Of a DNA stretch of 13,709 nt, positions 1 through 5,950 are shown one piece after another. The notes below the pieces were generated by a model. It did no database searches, was not told the origin of the DNA, and was given only the letters and a program-made list of their open reading frames with translations. Position numbers and translations under genes: made by a program. The number at the start of each line of letters is the position of its first letter. Position 1 is the first letter of the stretch. The DNA is from Pseudomonadota bacterium. Lineage in GTDB: Bacteria; Desulfobacterota; Syntrophobacteria; Syntrophobacterales; Syntrophobacteraceae. The stretch lies in contig JAEZXS010000410.1 in the NCBI GenBank assembly GCA_023442755.1, positions 1 through 13,709 of the forward strand. Direction: 5' to 3'.

Positions 1-175
1 CCGTTTCCCCGGCCGTTCTCTTTATCCCGCTGTAAATTCCCGGGCTGATTGCTTCCGATTTTACCCTTGGGGGCGTCACGGACAGTTCTGGAGGGCACAT
101 TATTTCGCTCGATGCGGCAAGGGCGGAGCTGGCAAACAAAAGGACCAGGAGTGTAACAAGGAAAAATCTTCGCAT
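1..175 (-). CDS. Exported protein of unknown function, N-terminal part only
   Basis: The first 58 codons of a minus-strand gene that runs off the left edge. The start is the ATG complementary to 173-175, preceded by a GAGG ribosome binding site (complement of 182-185) six bases upstream. The N-terminus is a textbook Sec signal peptide: MRRFF, a hydrophobic core (LVTLLVLLF), then ASSALA followed by A, consistent with signal peptidase I cleavage after about residue 20. No lipobox cysteine sits at the cleavage point; a Cys occurs six or so residues into the mature part (SSEIMCPPEL). The remaining residues are rich in Pro, Ser and Glu and match no family I recognise. The product is expected in the periplasm or outside the cell. 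It diverges from glutamate dehydrogenase across a 398-bp gap. The reading frame and export signal are clear; the function is unknown. Confidence 0.75.
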   Translation of the reverse strand, partial: MRRFFLVTLLVLLFASSALAASSEIMCPPELSVTPPRVKSEAISPGIYSGIKRTAGET

Positions 176-213
176 GGCAATCCTCGTTGTGAGAATCGAT
201 TGAGGTGGAGAAA

Positions 214-264
214 ATGGAAAACCGTCTGGAACTGCGGGGCAGCTTTACTGTCCAAAGGTCTTGA
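214..264 (+). other. Possible 16-codon small ORF or gene remnant
   Basis: ATG at 214 is preceded by AGGTGGAG with suitable spacing and opens a frame encoding MENRLELRGSFTVQRS before TGA at 262-264. The ribosome binding site is better than chance would usually give. The beginning (MENRLELRGSFT) reads like the start of a globular protein rather than a leader peptide, so a decayed gene is possible. No continuing homology was recognised in other frames. It may equally be chance. Confidence 0.2.
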
Positions 265-303
265 ATGGATCGCGAGGGCGCATCACGGCCGAGCGTGACG
301 GAA

Positions 304-339
304 AATTACCTGAAACGGAAGAATTACCTGAAAGAGGAG
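304..339 (+). repeat. Two-copy 18-bp tandem repeat upstream of gdhA
   Basis: Two adjacent 18-bp units (304-321 and 322-339) share the same first 12 bases, AATTACCTGAAA, and 15 of 18 positions overall. They lie about 235 bp upstream of the gdhA start. The spacing of nearly two helical turns would suit side-by-side binding of a regulator, but nothing else supports that. Confidence 0.5.
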
Positions 340-573
340 ATAAGGGTTTCTTGCCTCCAAATCAACCGGGGCGCGGGAGAAAAGATGGGATAGCCTGACG
401 GGGAACGGTTTTGGCGTCGAAATGGGGTTTTGATTCATTTTCCTCTCCCGATCTGCCGATTTCTGATTTTCCCGGCCATTGCCGTTTCGAGTTTTGCGGC
501 GTCGAAGAATAGTATATTATGCTTTGCACCGCCTTCTCACATATTCAGCGTACTACAACCGACAGGAGTTGCC

Positions 574-1824
574 ATGAAAGAGCAATTCAATCCCTTTACT
601 ACCGCACAAAAGCAGATCGATATGGCCGCGGAACGGCTGGGCCTCGATGCGGCCACGCATGAGCTGCTCCGGTGGCCGATGCACGAGATCAAAGTCACCT
701 TGCCGGTCAGGATGGATGACGGCTCCACGAAGATATTCCATGCTTTCCGAATCCAGTACAACACGGCGCGGGGTCCCGCCAAGGGCGGCATCCGCTGGCA
801 TCCGCAGGAGACTGTCGATACCGTGCGCGCCCTTGCCGCGTGGATGACCTGGAAGACATCGGTTGTGGACATCCCGCTGGGGGGAGGCAAAGGAGGGGTT
901 ATCTGCAACCCCAAGGAACTCTCCGAAGGCGAGAAAGAGCGTCTTGCCCGGGCCTATATGCGCGCGCTGGCGAAATCGCTTGGCGTCACGAAAGACGTTC
1001 CTGCCCCGGACGTCTACACGACCCCGCAGATCATGGCCTGGATGATGGACGAGTACGAAACCATCATCGGGGAAAACCATCCCGGGGTCATCACGGGAAA
1101 ACCGATAGTGCTCGGCGGCTCCAAGGGGCGAAGCGACGCGACGGCGCGTGGCGGAATCTACGTCACCCGGGAAGCCGCTGCGGCCCGCGGCATCGAACTC
1201 AAGGGAGCTTCGATGGCCGTCCAGGGATTCGGCAACGCCGGCCAGTACGCTGCGATACTTGGCGAGGAAATACTCGGGCTGAAACTGGTCGCCGCCTCGG
1301 ATTCCAAAGGCGGTATCTATAACCCGAACGGAATGAGCGCGACCGCGCTGGTGGAACACAAACTTAAGAGCGGTACGGTGAAGGGCTTCCCCGATGCGGA
1401 GGAAATCACCAACGAGGAGTTGCTGGGACTGGACGTAACGGTGCTCTTCCCGGCAGCGCTCGAGAATTCGATCCGGGAAGACAATGCATGCAACCTGAAG
1501 TGCCGGATCAGCTGTGAGCTTGCAAACGGCCCGACGACCCCGGAAGCCGACCGGATACTGGATGAGAAAGGCATCATGGTGCTGCCCGACTTCCTTGCGA
1601 ATGCGGGCGGTGTGACTGTGTCTTACTTTGAGCAGGTGCAGAATGCTTATAACCTCTACTGGGAATTGCAGGAGGTGCACTGGCGGCTGGATATGAAGAT
1701 GACCCAGGCATTCCGGGCCGTGTACGAGATGAGTGTGCGAAACAAGATCAATTTGCGCGAGGCGGCCTACCTGGTTGCGATTGCGCGAGTGGCGGAAGCC
1801 TGCAAATTGCGCGGCTGGGTGTAG
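574..1824 (+). CDS. gdhA: Glutamate dehydrogenase (Glu/Leu/Phe/Val dehydrogenase family)
   Basis: Reversible oxidative deamination of glutamate to 2-oxoglutarate and ammonia with NAD(P), in the cytoplasm. The product has 416 residues, the usual length for the hexameric family resembling the archaeal/Thermotoga and vertebrate enzymes. Substrate-site motifs are GPAKGGIRWHP (67-77, Lys70), TWKTSVVDIPLGGGKGG (92-108, catalytic-type Lys106) and VPAPDV (Asp146). The Rossmann dinucleotide fold carries GFGNAG (218-223), ending in SDSKGG near 242-247. LFPAALENSI (291-300) and GGVTVSYFEQVQN (345-357) are also characteristic. Cofactor preference cannot be settled by eye. I chose ATG 574 because it has AGGAG five bases upstream and matches the family N-terminus; an in-frame start at 430 would add 48 unrelated residues. 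A REP-like element begins 7 bp after the stop. The gene lies upstream of the PEP/pyruvate-binding protein gene. Confidence 0.95.
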   Translation: MKEQFNPFTTAQKQIDMAAERLGLDAATHELLRWPMHEIKVTLPVRMDDGSTKIFHAFRIQYNTARGPAKGGIRWHPQETVDTVRALAAWMTWKTSVVDIPLGGGKGGVICNPKELSEGEKERLARAYMRALAKSLGVTKDVPAPDVYTTPQIMAWMMDEYETIIGENHPGVITGKPIVLGGSKGRSDATARGGIYVTREAAAARGIELKGASMAVQGFGNAGQYAAILGEEILGLKLVAASDSKGGIYNPNGMSATALVEHKLKSGTVKGFPDAEEITNEELLGLDVTVLFPAALENSIREDNACNLKCRISCELANGPTTPEADRILDEKGIMVLPDFLANAGGVTVSYFEQVQNAYNLYWELQEVHWRLDMKMTQAFRAVYEMSVRNKINLREAAYLVAIARVAEACKLRGWV

Positions 1825-1831
1825 TCGTTTC

Positions 1832-1922
1832 GTGGGAGCGGCTTGCAGCCCCGATCCAGGCAACCGGAGCACACCGAAACGGGCTGGATCGCAAAAACAT
1901 CGAGGCTGAAAGCCTCTCCCAC
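1832..1922. repeat. REP-like inverted pair (BIME-type) after gdhA
   Basis: Two palindromic elements face each other. The left (1832-1855, plus orientation) starts GTGGGAGCGGCTTGCAGC and ends CCCGAT. The right (1899-1922, minus orientation) is a variant whose complement reads GTGGGAGAGGCTTTCAGC and ends CTCGAT. Each core folds into a small hairpin (GGCT-TGC-AGCC and GAGGCT-TTC-AGCCTC). The left core is repeated exactly, inverted, at 11377-11400; the right core is repeated exactly, inverted, at 4343-4366. The pair fills most of the space between the gdhA stop and the next gene, and resembles REP doublets (BIMEs) known from enterobacteria and pseudomonads. No REP-associated (RAYT) transposase gene is in the window. 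Confidence 0.85.
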
Positions 1923-1962
1923 AAGAAATTTCCGTTCAAGCTGCGCCGGATTCGAGACTCGC

Positions 1963-4287
1963 ATGGATGAAAGCTGGAAGCCCACTTCCTCAGAGATTTC
2001 CGCAATCGATCTGACCCGAGCCTACCGGCTCTACAGGGAAATACTCCGCTATCCCCACCTTGTAGATGATATCCGCGCTCTCTTTCTCAGCGTCCTGTGC
2101 GAGCGCGGCATCATCTGCGACGAGGGGCTCCGGAAGGAAGCCGCCGCGCAGCTGGAAGCACTCGGCGAGCGGGTTGAAGATCAGGCGATCGACGATCTCA
2201 TGAACGCGCTGATCGATATTCATTTTGCCCGGAACTTCAGCCGGGAGGACACCGAGAACTACATCAACCTGGCGCGCAAGACGGACTCTTTCCACAATCT
2301 CAACAGGGTGCTCAATTCGGAAGGGGTTACCTCCCTCGACATACTCAATGCCTTACGAGAGTTCTGCGCCATTCCCCAGGGCAGCCTCTACATTTCGCCC
2401 GATGAAGCCATCGGCGTGCGCGTTGCGCTCATCAGCCGCTTCATTTCCGATCAGCTCCCGTTTGTCGGGGTGGCGAAGAATCATATCACCATCCGGGATA
2501 TGGACGAACTGATGGAGCAGATCCTGTGGAACCCCCGGAGGGTAGGGCGGATCGGCGGGAAGGCGGCCGGAATGTTTCTGGCCTATAAGATCATTTTGCC
2601 CCGGTTGGAAGACAGGGACCCCGAATTCGAAGAGTATGTCACCATCCCCGAATCTTACTATTTCAATTCCGGTTTTTTGACCGATTTCATCGATTCCAAC
2701 AATTTTTACTACTTTCACAGCCAGAAGTACAAAAGCCGCGAGTCCATCGAAGAGGAATTCGGAAAGATCGCCAAGACGATCCAGCAGGCGGTGTTTCCTC
2801 CCGATGTGATGATGCTGTTCAAGAGCTTCCTGGAAAAGGTCGGCGAACATCCCCTGATCATCCGCTCCTCCAGCCTGCTCGAAGACAATTTCGGCTATAC
2901 CTTCTCGGGCAAATACGACTCGGTTTTCATCGCGAACCGCGGAAGGATCGAGGTGCGGCTGAAAGAGTTCGTCCAGGCCGTGAAAGAGGTGCTGACGAGC
3001 GTTTTCAGCCCGAGGGCGATCCTGTACCGAAGGGACCATAACCTGCTCGATTTCGATGAGCGGATGAGCGTCCTGGTGCAGAAAGTGGTCGGAAGGCAGT
3101 ACGGAAAGTACTTCTTCCCGTTTGCGGCCGGTGTTGCCTTTTCGCAAAACATCTATTCCTGGACCCCGCGCATCGTCCGAAGCGACGGTCTCCTGCGGAT
3201 GGTCTGCGGACTCGGCACGCGCGCCGTGGACCGTATCGGGCCGGATTATCCGAGAATGGTGCCCTTGAGCCACCCGATGCTGCGCCCGGAGGTGGGGACC
3301 GAAGAGATTAAGAAGTACTCGCAGAAGCTGGTCGACGTTTTGAACTTGGAGACCAGGAAGGTCGAGACCATCCCGGCGGCCGACCTGTTCCGGGAGATAA
3401 ACCATCCCGACCTCTTTTATGCCGTATCGTTGGATAGCGAAGGACACCTGTCCGCGCCCCTTTTCAAACACCAGGACATAGACATAGACCCGGCCCGCGC
3501 GGCGATCACTTTCGACAACCTGCTCTCCAAACTGCCTCTTGCCGGGCTGATGAAAAGGATACTGAAGCAGCTTGAGACGGCATACGGACGTCCGGTGGAG
3601 GTGGAGTTCGCCTGGGACGGGGGAAAGCTCTACATCCTCCAGTGCCGGGCTCTGGCAGCGGGCAGGCTGGTGGAAAAGGTCGCGGTGCCGAAGGATATCC
3701 CGGACGAGAAGATCGTCTTCACGAGCGGTTTATGCCTCTTCAGCAGGGTCGTCCGAAACGTTGAATACGTCGTCTATATGGACCCGAGAGTGTATGCGCG
3801 CCTTTCGAGTTTCGATGAAAGGCTTGCAGTCGGCCGCCTGGTAAGGAAGATAAACCGGATACTGGAAGGCAAGGTGTTTGCCCTGTTCGGTCCGGGAAGG
3901 TGGGGAACCAACGACATCCAGCTTGGCATCAAGGTGGGCTACGAGGACATCAATCGTGCGCGGATACTTGCGGAGGTCATTTTCTCCGACCTCGGGCCTC
4001 CGCCCGAACCATCGTATGGGACCCATTTTTTCAACGACTTGGTGGAAGCCGATATCGTTCCGTTCGCCGTCTACCCGGACGACCCCGGAACGGTTTTCCG
4101 GGAGGATTTTTTTCTGAAGAACCCGAGCGTTCTCCGCTCACTTGCCCCGGAACTGAATGATATGGGCGGGCTTGCCCGGGTCATTCACGTGCCTTCGTGC
4201 ACCGGAGGACGCTTCCTGCAGGTCTACCTGAACGGCGATCAGCAGGAAGGAATCGGCTTCCTGGATTTCCCGGGTCAGGAATTTTAG
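1963..4287 (+). CDS. PEP/pyruvate-binding domain protein lacking the phosphohistidine domain
   Basis: A 774-residue cytoplasmic protein (no signal or membrane segment). Residues about 1-185 are a helical N-terminal region of unknown role. A PPDK/PEP-synthase-type nucleotide-binding domain spans about 190-565, with VGRIGGKAAGM (194-204), the phosphate-loop-like IIRSSSLLEDN (299-309), FSGKYDSVF (314-322) and the closing VEFAWDGGKLYILQCR (547-562). The C-terminal part has GPGRWGTNDIQLGI (643-656), a motif I recall from uncharacterised bacterial relatives. Missing are the swivelling-domain TGG.T.HA phosphohistidine motif and the C-terminal TIM barrel, so it is not a complete PEP synthase or pyruvate phosphate dikinase; its reaction is unknown. 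I chose ATG 1963: the frame is open back to 1843, but that part is the REP pair. No clear ribosome binding site precedes 1963, so the start is the weak point. It follows gdhA by 138 bp on the same strand. Confidence 0.8.
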   Translation: MDESWKPTSSEISAIDLTRAYRLYREILRYPHLVDDIRALFLSVLCERGIICDEGLRKEAAAQLEALGERVEDQAIDDLMNALIDIHFARNFSREDTENYINLARKTDSFHNLNRVLNSEGVTSLDILNALREFCAIPQGSLYISPDEAIGVRVALISRFISDQLPFVGVAKNHITIRDMDELMEQILWNPRRVGRIGGKAAGMFLAYKIILPRLEDRDPEFEEYVTIPESYYFNSGFLTDFIDSNNFYYFHSQKYKSRESIEEEFGKIAKTIQQAVFPPDVMMLFKSFLEKVGEHPLIIRSSSLLEDNFGYTFSGKYDSVFIANRGRIEVRLKEFVQAVKEVLTSVFSPRAILYRRDHNLLDFDERMSVLVQKVVGRQYGKYFFPFAAGVAFSQNIYSWTPRIVRSDGLLRMVCGLGTRAVDRIGPDYPRMVPLSHPMLRPEVGTEEIKKYSQKLVDVLNLETRKVETIPAADLFREINHPDLFYAVSLDSEGHLSAPLFKHQDIDIDPARAAITFDNLLSKLPLAGLMKRILKQLETAYGRPVEVEFAWDGGKLYILQCRALAAGRLVEKVAVPKDIPDEKIVFTSGLCLFSRVVRNVEYVVYMDPRVYARLSSFDERLAVGRLVRKINRILEGKVFALFGPGRWGTNDIQLGIKVGYEDINRARILAEVIFSDLGPPPEPSYGTHFFNDLVEADIVPFAVYPDDPGTVFREDFFLKNPSVLRSLAPELNDMGGLARVIHVPSCTGGRFLQVYLNGDQQEGIGFLDFPGQEF

Positions 4288-4292
4288 GATTG

Positions 4293-4312
4293 ATCGCAGC
4301 CGGGGCTGTGAT
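4293..4312 (+). terminator. Hairpin just after the PEP/pyruvate-binding protein gene
   Basis: ATCGCAGC and GCTGTGAT form an eight-pair stem (one G-T pair) around a CGGG loop, five bases after the stop codon. There is no run of T after it, so it is not a canonical intrinsic terminator. It could stabilise the 3' end or be a decayed REP-like element. Confidence 0.25.
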
Positions 4313-4342
4313 GGGTAACTGCAGGCAGGATAAAGCCTTTTT

Positions 4343-4454
4343 GTGGGAGAGGCTTTCAGCCTCGATGCTTTTGAAAACGGCAATCCAGGCTGTTCCTGCC
4401 GTCATCCTGATTATTATTAGAACAGTGCCCGTCTGAACAGCTTGCCGCTCCCAC
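4343..4454. repeat. REP-like inverted pair between convergent genes
   Basis: The left element (4343-4366, plus orientation) is an exact 24-bp copy of the 1899-1922 element in opposite orientation, with the GAGGCT-TTC-AGCCTC hairpin. The right end holds a decayed minus-orientation copy, of which only GCCGCTCCCAC (4444-4454) remains clear. It lies between the convergent 3' ends of the PEP/pyruvate-binding protein gene and aroC, where a bidirectional hairpin could protect or terminate both transcripts. The rest of the 175-bp gap holds a post-stop hairpin (4293-4312) and nothing else I can name. Confidence 0.75.
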
Positions 4455-4462
4455 CGGTTGAA

Positions 4463-5512
4463 TCATCCCCGCCCATGCGGGTGAAGCATGAAATCGGCAA
4501 GGGTCAGCAGCACCATCGCCTCGCAAACCGGAATGATCCTGGGAATTGCCGATACGTCATGCCGGCCTTTGACCTTCAGCTCTGCGGGCTGGCCTTCGGA
4601 ATCGATGGTGCGCTGGGCTTTTGCAATCGATGGGATGGGCTTTACGCCCACCCGGATGACGATGTCCATTCCGGTCGATATGCCGCCCAGGATTCCTCCC
4701 GCATGATTCGATTCGTAGCCTTCGGGTGTGATTGGGTCGTTGTTTTCGCTTCCGAGGAGTTCCGAGGCATGGAAACCTTCCCCTATCTCCACCCCCTTTA
4801 CCGCTCCGATGGACATCACCGCGGCGGCCAGGCGCGCATCCAGCTTGTCGAATACGGGCTCGCCAAGCCCGGGAGGGCAGCCCTGCGCTCGGATCTCGAC
4901 AATTCCTCCCGCGGAGTCCCCAATCCCGCGCAGTTCGCGGATTCTCTCCTCCATCCGCGCCGCAGCCTGTTTATCGGGGCAGTAGAGAGGGTTCCTTTCG
5001 ATTTCGTCCGGATCGTATACCGTGCAGCAAACACCGCCCAGGGCAAGGGTATAGGCGCGAACGGCAATTCCGGCCATTTCCAGAAACTTTCTGGCAACAG
5101 CGCCGGCGGCAACCCTGGCAGCGGTTTCCCGGGCGGAACTTCTTCCGCCGCCGCGCCAGTCCCTGATGCCGTATTTCTGTTCGTATGTCCTGTCCGCGTG
5201 CCCCGGCCTGTACAGGCGGGCCATATCGGAATAGTCCGAACTCCTGACGTCCTTGTTATGGATTGTCAGGCTTATCGGGGTGCCCGTGGTCATCCCCTCG
5301 AAGACTCCGGACAGGATTTGCACCTGGTCGGGTTCGCCGCGGGGCGAAGAAAGAGCGCCCCCGGGCCTTCTTCTGTCCAGGTCCTTCTGAATGTCTTCCG
5401 GGGCGAGTTCGATTCCGGGCGGGCAACCGTCGATCACGGCGCCCAGTGCCGCCCCGTGCGATTCCCCCCAGGTGGTTACGCAGAAAATCCGGCCGAATGT
5501 GTTTCCTGCCAA
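4463..5512 (-). CDS. aroC: Chorismate synthase
   Basis: Last step of the shikimate pathway: converts 5-enolpyruvylshikimate-3-phosphate to chorismate using reduced FMN, in the cytoplasm. The 349 residues fit the family (about 350-390). Visible signatures are TTWGESHG (13-20), DLDRRRPGG (44-52), the FMN/substrate-site stretch RPGHADRTYEQKYG (102-115) continuing into RDWRGGGRSSARETA (118-131), GGISTGMDIVIRVGVKPI near the C-terminal third, and the closing RHDVSAIPR. The start is a TTG (complement of 5510-5512): it gives the standard family N-terminus MAGNTFG and is preceded by a strong GGAGG (complement of 5518-5522) five bases upstream. It diverges from clpS and converges on the PEP/pyruvate-binding protein gene, so it seems to be a single-gene unit. 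Confidence 0.96.
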   Translation of the reverse strand: MAGNTFGRIFCVTTWGESHGAALGAVIDGCPPGIELAPEDIQKDLDRRRPGGALSSPRGEPDQVQILSGVFEGMTTGTPISLTIHNKDVRSSDYSDMARLYRPGHADRTYEQKYGIRDWRGGGRSSARETAARVAAGAVARKFLEMAGIAVRAYTLALGGVCCTVYDPDEIERNPLYCPDKQAAARMEERIRELRGIGDSAGGIVEIRAQGCPPGLGEPVFDKLDARLAAAVMSIGAVKGVEIGEGFHASELLGSENNDPITPEGYESNHAGGILGGISTGMDIVIRVGVKPIPSIAKAQRTIDSEGQPAELKVKGRHDVSAIPRIIPVCEAMVLLTLADFMLHPHGRG

Positions 5513-5555
5513 GAGAACCTCCGTTATGATTTGGGGTAAAATACCGATCTAACTT

Positions 5556-5586
5556 TTAGTGAAAAACTTTCTCATTATATTATAAT
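5556..5586 (+). promoter_or_regulatory. Probable promoter of the clpS operon
   Basis: The 122 bp between aroC and clpS are strikingly AT-rich for this genome. A perfect TATAAT lies at 5581-5586, about 48 bp before the clpS start. The -35 box is poor: TAGTGA (5557-5562, 18-bp spacer) is the best match, so an activator or AT-rich upstream contacts may be needed. The other strand also reads TATAAT here, so aroC could start from the same segment. I saw no good sigma-32 heat-shock promoter. Confidence 0.45.
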
Positions 5587-5593
5587 TATGAGA
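5570..5593. promoter_or_regulatory. Inverted repeat covering the clpS -10 box
   Basis: TCTCAT (5570-5575) and ATGAGA (5588-5593) are perfect inverted arms separated by 12 AT-only bases that contain TATAAT. A repressor dimer bound here would block the promoter. The AT-rich centre makes partial palindromes likely by chance, so this is suggestive only. Confidence 0.3.
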
Positions 5594-5634
5594 GCAGATT
5601 TACCTTTTCCACTCAACTGAAATGGAGGGCGCGG

Positions 5635-5949
5635 ATGAGTGACTATCATCCCGAATACCGAGAGGGTCTGGAAACCAGAGTTGAAGAAGAACTCGAAAGA
5701 CCTCCTATGTATAAGGTTCTGCTGCATAATGACGATTATACCACTATGGAGTTCGTAGTCGAAATCCTCCAGAAAGTTTTCCATAAAACTGTTGCCGAAG
5801 CCACCAGGATCATGCTCCTCATTCATAAGAGCGGGATGGGAGTCTGTGGTGTCTTCACCGAAGATGTAGCCGAAACCAAGGTTGAAATTGTGCACCATCT
5901 GGCAAGAAAAAGCGGGTTCCCGCTACGGTGCAGCATGGAAGAAGCATAA
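5635..5949 (+). CDS. clpS: ClpS, ATP-dependent Clp protease adaptor
   Basis: Small cytoplasmic adaptor that binds proteins with bulky hydrophobic N-terminal residues (N-degrons) and delivers them to ClpA for degradation by ClpP. The product has 104 residues: a flexible acidic N-terminal extension (about 1-22), then the ClpS core from PPMYKVLLHNDDYTTMEFV. Key residues of the N-degron pocket are present: the Asn-Asp-Asp triplet (32-34), the gatekeeper-type Met38 and His64 in LLIHKSG. CGVFTEDVAETK (71-82) is the other family hallmark. The ATG has GGAGGG (5624-5629) five bases upstream. The stop is one base before the clpA start, so the two are surely co-translated. A perfect TATAAT lies upstream. 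Confidence 0.96.
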   Translation: MSDYHPEYREGLETRVEEELERPPMYKVLLHNDDYTTMEFVVEILQKVFHKTVAEATRIMLLIHKSGMGVCGVFTEDVAETKVEIVHHLARKSGFPLRCSMEEA

Positions 5950-5950
5950 A

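Larger units (their letters stand above)
176..573. other. 398-bp divergent intergenic region
   Basis: This separates the minus-strand exported protein from plus-strand glutamate dehydrogenase, so it should carry both promoters. I see no gene of normal size. It holds a 16-codon plus-strand ORF with a good ribosome binding site (214-264), an 18-bp tandem repeat (304-339) and, close to gdhA, a TATATT/TATTAT stretch (513-520) that could be a -10 box. The nearest -35-like element (TTGCGG at 494-499) is only 13-15 bp away, so the promoter is not convincing. The gdhA reading frame stays open back to 430, but that part looks non-coding. No tRNA, riboswitch or terminator was recognised. Confidence 0.5.

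Noticed and set aside
430..573. In-frame upstream extension of glutamate dehydrogenase (48 extra residues)
   Set aside because: The added residues match no family N-terminus, while ATG 574 has an ideal AGGAG and fits the usual protein length.
553..1872. Long open frame on the minus strand opposite gdhA (439 codons)
   Set aside because: It is antisense to a conserved gene, has no recognisable domain, is rich in His/Arg/Gly, and is expected in GC-rich coding DNA.
1843..1962. N-terminal extension of the PEP/pyruvate-binding protein into the REP pair
   Set aside because: The 40 added residues would be encoded by the repeat elements themselves, and the extension is rich in Arg, Ser and Thr without homology.
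2353..3471. Minus-strand open frame opposite the PEP/pyruvate-binding protein gene
   Set aside because: It is a shadow of a well-supported gene with no family resemblance of its own.
4442..5539. 365-codon plus-strand open frame covering aroC
   Set aside because: The minus strand encodes an unmistakable chorismate synthase with its own ribosome binding site; the plus-strand product resembles nothing.
5571..5580. Possible sigma-32 heat-shock promoter before clpS
   Set aside because: CTCATTATA loosely resembles the -10 element, but no CTTGAA-like -35 lies at the required distance.
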